DNA from: Bacteroidales bacterium
GTDB taxonomy: Bacteria; Bacteroidota; Bacteroidia; Bacteroidales; VadinHA17
DNA: 5,928 bases
Assembly: GCA_003155705.1 (NCBI GenBank)
Contig: PMEC01000226.1
Span: 2,176 to 8,103, forward strand
Direction: 5' to 3'
Part shown: positions 1 through 5,758 of the stretch, one piece after another
How the letters are laid out: each line of letters starts with the position of its first letter
Numbering within the stretch: position 1 is the first letter of the stretch
Notes under the pieces: generated by a model
Seen by the model: the letters and a program-made list of their open reading frames with translations, nothing else
Database searches by the model: none
Told to the model about the DNA's origin: nothing
Program-made: the position numbers and the translations under genes

Positions 1-128
1 TTAATGTAGTGGATCTCAGGAGCCCAGAGCGCGCGTCTTCTTGCACTTCGTCCAACCTTGTAATCTTTTGCCCAGGTAGCATCTTTATCGAGAGACCATA
101 TCAGTCCTAGCGGCTTCGTTTTGTAAGA
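1..128 (-). pseudogene. Glycoside hydrolase family 43-like fragment (internal piece, both ends missing here)
   Basis: Read on the minus strand, bases 128 to 1 are open and encode about 42 residues. They include LGLIWSLDKDATW followed by RRRALWAPEIHYI. The WAPEIHY element is a hallmark of GH43-type five-bladed beta-propeller glycosidases (arabinofuranosidases, xylosidases and relatives), where it lies at the end of an early blade and helps form the active site. The downstream part of the gene runs off the left edge. The upstream part does not continue as GH43: near base 128 the sequence becomes the antisense of a GH29 gene, although the minus frame happens to stay open to about base 272 and contains in-frame ATGs at 188 and 155. 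The fragment cannot encode a complete enzyme as it stands. GH43 assignment is by motif only, and a related five-bladed propeller family is possible. Whether this is a real truncation or an assembly join cannot be told from the window. Confidence 0.72.
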
Positions 129-131
129 GGT
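111..131. other. Junction between two 5'-truncated, divergently oriented glycosidase fragments
   Basis: Plus-strand GH29 similarity is clear from about base 126 rightwards (RGDFFTSEF). Minus-strand GH43 similarity is clear from about base 128 leftwards (GLIWSLDKDATW, then WAPEIHYI). The GH29 frame meets a TAG at 108, and the other two plus frames stop at 124 (TAA) and 131 (TGA), so a simple frameshift does not recover more fucosidase upstream. Both genes therefore lose their N-terminal coding parts at the same place. I see no insertion sequence ends or long repeats at the join. Confidence 0.65.
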
Positions 132-713
132 GACTTTTTTACTAGTGAGTTTCATAGCCTGACTGACGAAAACAAAAAATCGACTCATGCCTGGGAAGAA
201 TGCCGTGGCATTAGTCAATCGTTTGGATATAACTGGCAGGATACTGAAGAAAATGTGATCAGTGCAAAGGCCTTAATTGATATGTTCGTTGATATTGTTG
301 CCAAAGGAGGCAATCTTCTTTTGATCGTTAACCTGGATGGGCAGGGAGCTTTGCCAAAAATTCAGGAAAACAGGTTGCATGATATCGGCAGATGGCTAAA
401 GGTGAATGGAGAAGGGATTTATGCTACTCGTTCGTATAAACAACCAGCGAAAGACTCCGTTTCATACACTCAAAGCAAAGACGGCCAATATATATACGCA
501 ATAATAAAAGAATGGCCAGGCAGCGAATTGCATCTGAAAGGCATAAATCCGGTGATTGGCAGTAAAATTAAAATGCTTGGAAATGATCTGTCTTTTAAAT
601 GGAAAAATACAAAAGATGGAATCTCAATTAAAGTTCCTGCTAAATTGCAGGATATAAGGAACAGGCCCTGTGAATATGTCTGGATATTAAAGATTAGATT
701 GACAAATATTTAG
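111..713 (+). pseudogene. GH29 alpha-L-fucosidase, C-terminal fragment
   Basis: The open frame from 111 to the TAG at 711-713 encodes about 200 residues of a GH29 alpha-L-fucosidase, an enzyme that removes terminal L-fucose from glycans. Recognisable family blocks in order are GDFFTSEF, HAWEECRGISQSFGYNW, a helix ending IVAKGGNLLLIVNLDGQG, and RLHDIGRWLKVNGEGIYATR. A beta-sandwich-like tail follows and ends naturally at EYVWILKIRL. Full GH29 enzymes have about 450-600 residues, so the N-terminal half or more of the TIM barrel is missing. From family knowledge this includes the strand carrying the nucleophile aspartate. The frame is blocked by TAG at 108 and the upstream sequence belongs to a GH43-like gene on the other strand. 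The only internal start candidate giving a sizeable product is GTG at 255, which would lack most of the barrel. It should not be catalytically active. Neighbouring GH43 and GH29 pieces suggest a former polysaccharide utilisation locus. Confidence 0.85.
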
Positions 714-910
714 AGAAATACCTGAGTATGCTTAATTACTATGGGTACTAAATGCGGGTGGCGCAAATCAGTCCAAAAACAAAAGTCAACCCTTAATAAT
801 CAAAGGATTGATTTTTTTTGTACCCCCAACGGACAAAAGTTGCAACCTGTTCAGCGACTTTTTGAGATGTATTACCACCTTGGCAAGAATGGAAGTTGAT
901 TAATTATTTT
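714..910. other. Intergenic region between convergent genes; no convincing gene
   Basis: These 197 bases separate the end of the GH29 fragment (plus) from the end of the DODA-type dioxygenase gene (minus). The only clear structure is a hairpin at 781-819. A 52-codon plus-strand frame (ATG 741, TGA 897-899) crosses that hairpin; I do not recognise its product and do not call it. Bases 871-884 (ACCACCTTGGCAAG) look like one side of a tRNA anticodon arm, but no matching T-arm or acceptor stem is present. Confidence 0.5.
781..819. terminator. Probable bidirectional Rho-independent terminator
   Basis: The left arm 781-794 (AAAAGTCAACCCTT) pairs with the right arm 803-815 (AAGGATTGATTTT) apart from one bulged G at 785 and one C/A mismatch (790 with 807). 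The loop is 8 bases. A run of eight T (812-819) follows on the plus strand. On the minus strand the A-rich stretch at 774-784 gives a U-rich tail in the other direction. The hairpin sits between two convergent genes, the usual place for a terminator serving both. The stem is AT-rich, so its strength is uncertain. Confidence 0.55.
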
Positions 911-1795
911 TCATCCGATTTTGATCGAAGTCATAGTTAAGGAACCCGCAACTGCCTTATCGTTAAAGATTTCAATCTTTTCATTTTCCTCTTTCAATGC
1001 CAGCGAATATAGCAACGGAAGAAAATGATCTGCTGTTGGAACTGCCAGGCTCAAAGCTCTTCCCTGTTTTTTGTAGTCAATAAGTGATTTATGATCGTTT
1101 GAAAGAATAAACTTTTTTACTTTCTCATTTGCCTCTATTGCCCAGTCGTATCCAAAACCCGGCTCTTCCATTTTATCCCATGCAACCAGGCTAAGATTAT
1201 GAACTATGTTTCCGCTTCCTATAATAAGAATTCCTTTCTTCCGAAGTAATGAAAGTTCCCTTCCCAGGTCATAATGATATTGAGGCGACTGAAAATAATT
1301 AAGACTAAGCTGAATTACAGGGATATCAGCTGCAGGATAAAGATGTTTTACCACACTCCAGCAACCATGGTCAAGACCCCATTTATCATCGAGACCAACC
1401 TGTGTAATTTTAACGATGGTTTTAGTTTCTTTTGCAAGCTCCGGGTCTCCTGGTGCTGGATACTGTACTTCATAAAGCTCTGCTGGGAATCCCCCAAAAT
1501 CATGAATAGTCTTGGGCTTTTCCATGGCTGTTACAAATGTGCCCCTCGTTTCCCAGTGAGCCGAGATGCAGAGGATGGCATTGGGCTTTGGAATGGTTTT
1601 TCCAATGTCACGCCACCCTGTGACAAACTCGTTTTCTTCAATGGCATTCATCGGGCTGCCATGTCCGACAAAAAGGACGGGTAATTTCTCTGAGCTCTTA
1701 TAAGAATCAGCTATTTTGTTTAATTTATTTAAATTCATTGCAGTAAAGATAAACGGTATTAGAGATAATGATTTTATGAATTTTTTCCTGTTCAT
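911..1795 (-). CDS. Class III extradiol dioxygenase, DODA/YgiD type, with N-terminal extension
   Basis: This 294-residue protein belongs to the LigB superfamily (class III extradiol ring-cleavage dioxygenases). Its closest named relatives are the 4,5-DOPA dioxygenases of plants and E. coli YgiD, which open catechol rings at a mononuclear metal site. The ligand histidines are in place: H45 in FVGHGSPMN, H80 in ISAHWETRG, H199 in SGNIVHNLS, and the conserved H257 in TADHFLPLL; H143 in LDHGCWSV is also conserved. E. coli YgiD has about 262 residues. The extra ~36 at the start (MNRKKFIKSLSLIPFIFTAM and on) look like a weak signal sequence: basic residues, a short hydrophobic run, but no twin arginine and no clear cleavage site, so export is doubtful. 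The start ATG follows AGGGA directly, 8 bases after the FMN reductase stop. It is the last gene of the operon. The true substrate is unknown; the DOPA label is by family only. Confidence 0.88.
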   Translation of the reverse strand: MNRKKFIKSLSLIPFIFTAMNLNKLNKIADSYKSSEKLPVLFVGHGSPMNAIEENEFVTGWRDIGKTIPKPNAILCISAHWETRGTFVTAMEKPKTIHDFGGFPAELYEVQYPAPGDPELAKETKTIVKITQVGLDDKWGLDHGCWSVVKHLYPAADIPVIQLSLNYFQSPQYHYDLGRELSLLRKKGILIIGSGNIVHNLSLVAWDKMEEPGFGYDWAIEANEKVKKFILSNDHKSLIDYKKQGRALSLAVPTADHFLPLLYSLALKEENEKIEIFNDKAVAGSLTMTSIKIG

Positions 1796-1803
1796 TCCCT
1801 GAA

Positions 1804-2361
1804 TTATTCCATCCTGGATTTGGCTTCAACGCACCAGAGCAAAGCCTTAACGAAATCAGAAGCTTTTTTATCAGTTTTCTTTTTATCTGCAGGATTTCCA
1901 TTCTCATCAAATGTTTTTGCAACTTCAGGAACAGGGAACAGAGCCGGGACAGTCCATGCCTTCATTTTCCACAAGACAAACTGAATTGCTATCAATGCCT
2001 GGTTCCCGCCAAAGCTCCCCTCTGAAACCGTAGATATTGCAACCGGCTTAAGATGCCATTCTTTATATAGAAGGTCTATTACATTTTTTATACTGGCTGG
2101 GTATCCACCATTATATTCAGGAGTTACAATAATTACACCATCTGAAGCGTTTATCCTGTCAGCAAAATCTTTCGCTCCATCTGATGGTGACACCTGATAT
2201 TGCAATCTCTCTTCAAACAGAGGGAAATTATAGTCAAACAGATCGAGAATTTCAGAAGTGGCAAGTTTGTTATCATTTAGGTAATTCCTGAAGTATAATG
2301 CTACCCTGTGACTGTTTCGGCCATTACGGACACTAGACGATATAATTGATATGTGTGGCAT
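1804..2361 (-). CDS. NAD(P)H-dependent FMN reductase (flavodoxin-like fold)
   Basis: This 185-residue protein is of the NADPH-dependent FMN reductase family (chromate/quinone/azo reductase type). Two family signatures are clear: the phosphate-binding loop near the N terminus (SSSVRNGRNS, residues 8-17, after beta strand HISII), and TPEYNGGYPASIKNVIDLL (residues 80-98), which contacts the isoalloxazine ring. A third loop, SEGSFGGNQA (113-122), fits the position where the family closes over the flavin. Length is normal for the family. No signal peptide or membrane segment is seen, so it should be a soluble cytoplasmic, usually dimeric, flavoprotein. Enzymes of this family typically carry out two-electron reduction of quinones, nitro or azo compounds or free flavin; which of these applies cannot be read from sequence. 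It starts 7 bases after the AhpD-like gene and ends 8 bases before the dioxygenase gene, which could act on a catechol made by quinone reduction. Confidence 0.9.
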   Translation of the reverse strand: MPHISIISSSVRNGRNSHRVALYFRNYLNDNKLATSEILDLFDYNFPLFEERLQYQVSPSDGAKDFADRINASDGVIIVTPEYNGGYPASIKNVIDLLYKEWHLKPVAISTVSEGSFGGNQALIAIQFVLWKMKAWTVPALFPVPEVAKTFDENGNPADKKKTDKKASDFVKALLWCVEAKSRME

Positions 2362-2368
2362 AAACTTG

Positions 2369-2911
2369 CTAATTATTGTTCAGCGGTTTTGCTAAAGGAA
2401 TATTAATCGGAATTTTTGTGAGTCGGTAGACATAATTGGTAAAGCACATCAGATTAATGAGTGCCATCAGATCAATTAATGCCTTTTTATCATATCCCAG
2501 ATTAAAGAATGAGTTAAGAATCTGATCATTAACCTCACCCCGGTGATCGATTACTGATCCGATAAAGTTATATATGACTTTCCATTTATTGTCCGGATAT
2601 TCTCCTGCCCTCAGTAATAATGTTTCTTCCTCTGTCCAGCCGAGCCTGATTGCTGTCAGAGTATGTGAAGAAAGACAATACTCGCAATTATTGTACTGGG
2701 AAACAATAAGATATACAGCCTCACGATCTTTTGCATGAAACGTACCTTTTGCCTGAGCTTTAACGAAATCGAGGTAAGAGCCAAGAGCATTTGCTGAATA
2801 TCCTATGGTAGCATATAGGTCGGGGACCTTCCCTGAGGCTTTCTCCTGCATATCGAACAGAGGATGAGCTTCCCAGGAAACATCGTCATATGAAGGGATT
2901 TTAAAGATCAT
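2369..2911 (-). CDS. AhpD-like / carboxymuconolactone decarboxylase family protein
   Basis: A 180-residue all-helical protein of the carboxymuconolactone decarboxylase (CMD) / AhpD superfamily. The redox core reads EAVYLIVSQYNNCEYCLSSH: E64, C76, C79 and H83 keep the spacing of the AhpD proton relay (Glu, 12 residues, Cys-x-x-Cys, 4 residues, His). The disulfide-type peroxidase site thus looks complete, which favours an alkylhydroperoxidase-like or thiol-reductase role over true gamma-carboxymuconolactone decarboxylation. The segments before and after (LGSYLDFVKAQAKGTF; LINLMCFTNYVYR) fit the peroxidase-related CMD proteins of similar length. No signal peptide is present, so it is cytoplasmic. 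It lies 12 bases after the TMEM175-like gene and 7 before the FMN reductase gene; the start has an AATAATAAAACG leader and no Shine-Dalgarno. The natural reductant and substrate are unknown. Family assignment is firm, precise activity is not. Confidence 0.88.
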   Translation of the reverse strand: MIFKIPSYDDVSWEAHPLFDMQEKASGKVPDLYATIGYSANALGSYLDFVKAQAKGTFHAKDREAVYLIVSQYNNCEYCLSSHTLTAIRLGWTEEETLLLRAGEYPDNKWKVIYNFIGSVIDHRGEVNDQILNSFFNLGYDKKALIDLMALINLMCFTNYVYRLTKIPINIPLAKPLNNN

Positions 2912-2923
2912 CGTTTTATTATT

Positions 2924-3541
2924 TTAGTTCTTGAATTTTTTTTTGTCATAGTCCAGCAAGGTCCAGAAGACCCACAGTGAAATACATATCATCAGTCCTG
3001 CAAATGGCAGAAAAAATGAAACAATAAACGCTGCCAGGTATATAAAGAAGCCGAACCAGTAGGCATTCCTGATTTTGATAATAAGTTCGTCAGATATTTC
3101 ATCTTTAACCAGTCTTCGCTTATAAGCTGATGAAAACCAGAGCAGATTGTATGCAACACTTATAAGTAGCATAGAGCCGCAATAGAAAGCCGAAGCAATA
3201 TTAAAAGCAGGTGTCTCAAAATACCTTGCAAGAACGGCTGTGGGATAGTTAATGAATGTCACCGCAAGCAGGAGAAATCCATTTGCAAACAAGAAGGCAG
3301 TATTTATTTTCCTGAGGTATTTGAAAAACCCATGATGATTGATCCACATGATCAATACTGCAAGGAAACTGAGAATAAAAGCAAAGTAAGAAGGCCAGAG
3401 ATTTATGAGTGTTTTATAAAGGCTGGCACTAGTTCCAAAATTACCAAGATCCGGCACTTTTATTCCCAGGATCAGTAAAGTCAGCGCTATGGCAAATACC
3501 CCATCGCTGAAGGCTTCAACCCTCGAAGTTTCCTTTTCCAT
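2924..3541 (-). CDS. TMEM175-family (DUF1211) integral membrane protein
   Basis: This 205-residue protein is of the TMEM175/DUF1211 family, whose bacterial members form tetrameric potassium-permeable channels without the usual selectivity filter. The family signature lies in the first helix: R7 then FSDGVFAIALTLL (residues 11-23). A second conserved element, MWINHHGFF (65-73), ends the second helix. About six hydrophobic helices can be drawn: 10-27, 47-68, 81-101, 113-136, 160-178 and 179-196. The basic loop after helix 4 (YKRRLVKDE) and the lysine-rich C terminus suggest these parts face the cytoplasm. Length is normal for a single-repeat bacterial member. It sits between a pirin and an AhpD-like gene with gaps of 7 and 12 bases, so it belongs to the operon. 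Why a channel-like protein accompanies redox enzymes is unclear; ion or membrane-potential response to electrophile stress is a guess. Confidence 0.88.
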   Translation of the reverse strand: MEKETSRVEAFSDGVFAIALTLLILGIKVPDLGNFGTSASLYKTLINLWPSYFAFILSFLAVLIMWINHHGFFKYLRKINTAFLFANGFLLLAVTFINYPTAVLARYFETPAFNIASAFYCGSMLLISVAYNLLWFSSAYKRRLVKDEISDELIIKIRNAYWFGFFIYLAAFIVSFFLPFAGLMICISLWVFWTLLDYDKKKFKN

Positions 3542-3548
3542 ATAACTT

Positions 3549-4262
3549 TTATTTCATTGGTACTTCCATCAGCAGGAATTCAGATTCAGAATCAGCCTTT
3601 ATTACAATCTTATCCACATCCCAAATACCAAATCCATCGCGTGAAGTTAGTTCCTGATCATTGATTGTTATGTTGCCGTTCAATATGAAACCATAAACGC
3701 CATTATCCTTTGCTTTAAAATTATAATCTGACATAAATCCTTTGTCAAATTTCCCGAGATGAAACCAGGCATTCTGATAAATCCAAACTCCTTCATCATC
3801 ACTATTGGGAGAAAGGATCTGCTGAAATTTATTGTGACGATCCTCAATGCTTAGTGTCATCTGATCATATCGGGGCTTTACATTCCTTACACTGGGAATT
3901 ACCCAGATCTGCAGAAATTTTACAGGGATATCTTTGTTTTTGTTGTACTCACTGTGAGTTATTCCTGTTCCGGCGCTCATTACCTGTACATCACCTTGCT
4001 TAATAACACTTACATTACCCATGCTGTCCTTGTGTTCCAGATCGCCCTCAAGAGGGATTGAAATTATTTCCATATTATCATGAGGATGGGTACCGAAACC
4101 CATTCCTGCCGCCACAGTATCATCATTTAGAACACGGAGCATTCCGAAATGGACCCTTTCAGGATCATAATAATCAGCGAAACTGAAAGTGTGTCTGCTG
4201 TGAAGCCACCCATGATCCGAGTCCCCTCGTGTTTCTGATTTATGTAATACTGAATTTGCCAT
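3549..4262 (-). CDS. Pirin family protein (YhhW/YhaK type bicupin)
   Basis: This 237-residue protein is a pirin, built of two cupin barrels. The N-terminal half has the pirin hallmarks HTFSFADYYDP (24-34), FGTHPHDNMEIIS (56-68) and SAGTGITHSEYN (96-107). The metal ligands H59, H61, H103 and E105 match the pattern of E. coli YhhW, a pirin with quercetin 2,3-dioxygenase activity. The C-terminal half is a second cupin domain without an obvious metal site, as usual in the family. Length is typical. It is soluble and without a signal peptide. Some pirins oxidise flavonols and others act as redox-sensing partners of regulators; sequence alone does not separate these. The gene starts 12 bases after yceI. 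Pirin, YceI and FMN reductase genes fit a stress or aromatic-compound setting. Family call is very secure; the enzymatic role is inferred. Confidence 0.92.
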   Translation of the reverse strand: MANSVLHKSETRGDSDHGWLHSRHTFSFADYYDPERVHFGMLRVLNDDTVAAGMGFGTHPHDNMEIISIPLEGDLEHKDSMGNVSVIKQGDVQVMSAGTGITHSEYNKNKDIPVKFLQIWVIPSVRNVKPRYDQMTLSIEDRHNKFQQILSPNSDDEGVWIYQNAWFHLGKFDKGFMSDYNFKAKDNGVYGFILNGNITINDQELTSRDGFGIWDVDKIVIKADSESEFLLMEVPMK

Positions 4263-4274
4263 GATATTTAACTT

Positions 4275-4817
4275 TTATTGTTGTTTTACCAGCTGCACTT
4301 CGCAGCTTATTCTTACTTCATCACTTACCAGTACCCCGCCAGCTTCAAGGGTGGCGTTCCAGTTCAGACCCCAGTCTTTTCTGTTGATTTTCCCGTTAAT
4401 TGTGAAACCAGCCTTCTCATTGCCCCATGGGTCTTTCATGACACCGCCGAATTCGACATCAAGTTTAACCTGTTTCTTTATTCCTTTTATGGTGAGGTCG
4501 CCATATAAAGTATAACTACCTTCTCCATCTACTTGTTCATAGGTATTTCCTGTGAAAGAGATCTGCTTATGATTTTCAACATCAAAAAAATCTACGCTTC
4601 GCAGGTGTTCATCACGCTTAGTATCTCCTGTATCTACTGATGCAGGATTTAACCAGAAATCTATCTCGGAAGTCATGAAATTTTCACCAGTTGTATAAAT
4701 ACTGGCATCAAATTCCTTGAATTCACCTTTTACATTAGTAATCATCAGGTGCTTTACTTTGAAACCTATTTCACTGTGCACCGGGTCGATAATCCATTTT
4801 ACTTTTTTTGTTTCCAT
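4275..4817 (-). CDS. YceI-family lipocalin-like protein, apparently cytoplasmic
   Basis: This 180-residue protein is of the YceI family, beta-barrel proteins that bind long isoprenoid or amide lipids in a hydrophobic channel. Family blocks appear in order: WIIDPVHSEIGFKVKHLMIT (8-27) with VKGEF (29-33), then DTKRDEHLRSVDFFDVENH (65-83), GDLTIKGIKK (106-115), and DPWGNEKAGFTINGKINRKD (129-148) followed by WGLNWN (149-154), and a final strand at 164-175. The first residues (METKKVKW) go straight into the barrel, so there is no signal peptide and the protein should be cytoplasmic, unlike periplasmic E. coli YceI. It is the first gene of the operon. Its ATG has an A-rich leader (GACCAAAA) and no Shine-Dalgarno. 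A 104-base space with promoter-like elements separates it from the araC-type gene. Likely ligands are quinones, polyprenols or fatty derivatives, but this is family knowledge only. Confidence 0.92.
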   Translation of the reverse strand: METKKVKWIIDPVHSEIGFKVKHLMITNVKGEFKEFDASIYTTGENFMTSEIDFWLNPASVDTGDTKRDEHLRSVDFFDVENHKQISFTGNTYEQVDGEGSYTLYGDLTIKGIKKQVKLDVEFGGVMKDPWGNEKAGFTINGKINRKDWGLNWNATLEAGGVLVSDEVRISCEVQLVKQQ

Positions 4818-4862
4818 TTTTGGTCTTTTTAGATATGATTAATTGTAAATAAATTCATGGTA

Positions 4863-4889
4863 CAAAGATGCACCAGAACAAATCGCAAG
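4863..4889 (-). promoter_or_regulatory. Candidate promoter of the six-gene operon
   Basis: On the minus strand, CATCTTTG (4870-4863) differs by one base from the Bacteroidetes -7 element TAnnTTTG. CTTG (4889-4886) lies 15 bases upstream as a poor -33 element; the consensus gap is nearer 20, so the match is imperfect. It lies about 45 bases before the yceI ATG, giving a leader of roughly 35-40 bases. No other stretch of the gap fits better. Confidence 0.35.
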
Positions 4890-4908
4890 CGGTAACACTT
4901 TTCGGTAA
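4890..4908 (-). promoter_or_regulatory. Direct repeat, possible AraC-family operator upstream of yceI
   Basis: TTACCG occurs twice on the minus strand (4908-4903 and 4895-4890), 13 bases apart start to start, immediately upstream of the candidate -33 position. A looser third copy (TTACAACC, 4919-4912) precedes them. AraC-type activators usually bind direct repeats touching the -35 region, so position and orientation fit an activator site for the adjacent regulator. The repeat is short and could be chance. Confidence 0.28.
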
Positions 4909-4921
4909 ATAGGTTGTAATT

Positions 4922-5752
4922 TCAGGAAATAAGACCGTTCATCTCATTTCTGAACTCGGTGGGAGTCTGTCCAGACTTCTTCCTGAATACATTTGTGAAA
5001 TAGGATTTCTCGTTGTAACCGAGTTCAAAACCTATCTCGGAAACAGTTTTATTTGTTGAAACAAGGAGATTTTTAGCTTCAATTAATTTCCTGGTTTCGA
5101 TAATTTCTGAAATGCTTTTCTGCAAAATATTGTGACAAATCAGATTCAGATTCCTCGATGACATGAATAATTTCTCTGCATAAAAATCCACTCCTTCAGG
5201 TCTCCTGAAGTTTTCTTCAAGAATTCTCAGAAAGTTCATAAATGTAATATTCTGAGTATTGTAAAGTCGCTTGTCCGGATCAATGCATTTCCTTCTTTCA
5301 GATTCAATCATGGTGAACAGAGTGTTAAGTAATAACCTTATTACTGCATAATCAGGTATGCTCTGAACTGATTCATTGTACATAAGTTCGCACATTGTTA
5401 CTATGCGGTTGAAATTATCATCTTTCTGCATTGGGAGGTTTGCGTGATCGTGATAATACGAATAAAGCTGGAAAGTCATCTCCGGGATAAACTCGCTTCT
5501 GAACTCAATTACCCAGATGTCAAACTTTTTATTTTCAGCGCATGGTTTCACTCCATGGACTTTTCCTTTCGTGACAAAGCTGATAAAAGGAGATATGAAT
5601 CTTTCAGATTTGAAGTCGATAAAATGTTCAAGCTCCCCTTCGATTCCAACAATCAATTCTTCAAAATCATGAACATGTACTCGCTCTGGTGATTCCTCAA
5701 TTTTTCTGGCTTCTTCCAGACTGATCTTGAATATGTGAAATAGATTATCCAT
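4922..5752 (-). CDS. AraC-family transcriptional regulator with N-terminal cupin sensor
   Basis: This 276-residue regulator (from ATG at 5752) has an N-terminal cupin-like effector domain (about 1-110, with RVHVHDFEELIVGIEGELEH at 24-43 and TKGKVHGVKP at 61-70), a helical linker (about 115-175) and a C-terminal AraC/XylS DNA-binding domain. Both helix-turn-helix units are visible: VDFYAEKLFMSSRNLNLICH (188-207), and TVSEIGFELGYNEKSYFTNV (236-255) continuing into FRKKSGQTPTEFRNEM, the classic AraC signature. An upstream in-frame TTG at 5761 would add only three residues; I prefer ATG because the MDNLFHIFKISLEEA start is more natural and a promoter-like CAAAGTTA overlaps the TTG. The gene ends 104 bases before yceI in the same direction, which makes it the likely regulator of the operon, probably an activator responding to a small aromatic or hydrophobic ligand. 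The ligand is unknown. A paired HVH motif could bind metal, but that is speculation. Confidence 0.9.
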   Translation of the reverse strand: MDNLFHIFKISLEEARKIEESPERVHVHDFEELIVGIEGELEHFIDFKSERFISPFISFVTKGKVHGVKPCAENKKFDIWVIEFRSEFIPEMTFQLYSYYHDHANLPMQKDDNFNRIVTMCELMYNESVQSIPDYAVIRLLLNTLFTMIESERRKCIDPDKRLYNTQNITFMNFLRILEENFRRPEGVDFYAEKLFMSSRNLNLICHNILQKSISEIIETRKLIEAKNLLVSTNKTVSEIGFELGYNEKSYFTNVFRKKSGQTPTEFRNEMNGLIS

Positions 5753-5758
5753 CCTCCA

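Larger units (their letters stand above)
911..4817 (-). other. Six-gene operon: yceI-like, pirin, TMEM175-like, AhpD-like, FMN reductase, DODA-type dioxygenase
   Basis: Six reading frames on the minus strand follow each other with gaps of 12, 7, 12, 7 and 8 bases from yceI to the dioxygenase gene. No gap can hold a promoter or terminator, so cotranscription from the 104-base space upstream of yceI is expected. Four of the five gaps lack a Shine-Dalgarno motif and instead have A/T-rich leaders such as AAGTTAAATATC or AAGTTAT, as is usual in Bacteroidota. The operon ends at the hairpin at 781-819. Confidence 0.85.

Noticed and set aside
255..713. GTG at 255 as the start of an intact small protein
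   Set aside because: Strong fucosidase sequence continues in frame upstream of it to about base 126, so the GTG is an internal valine of a truncated gene.
871..884. tRNA gene with a GGC anticodon
   Set aside because: Only a loop-like TTGGCAA with a partial 5' stem is present; the 3' stem is imperfect and there is no T loop or acceptor stem.
1274..1684. 136-codon open frame on the plus strand
   Set aside because: It lies wholly antisense to the DODA-type dioxygenase gene, whose motifs are clear; the translation resembles no family.
1725..1922. 65-codon minus-strand frame bridging the dioxygenase and FMN reductase genes
   Set aside because: It overlaps both real genes out of frame, and its sequence is the shifted reading of their ends.
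4261..4515. Two overlapping plus-strand frames (84 and 76 codons) opposite yceI
   Set aside because: Both are antisense shadows of yceI; neither has a recognisable domain.
5444..5692. 82-codon plus-strand frame
   Set aside because: It is antisense to the cupin domain of the AraC-type regulator and has no family features.
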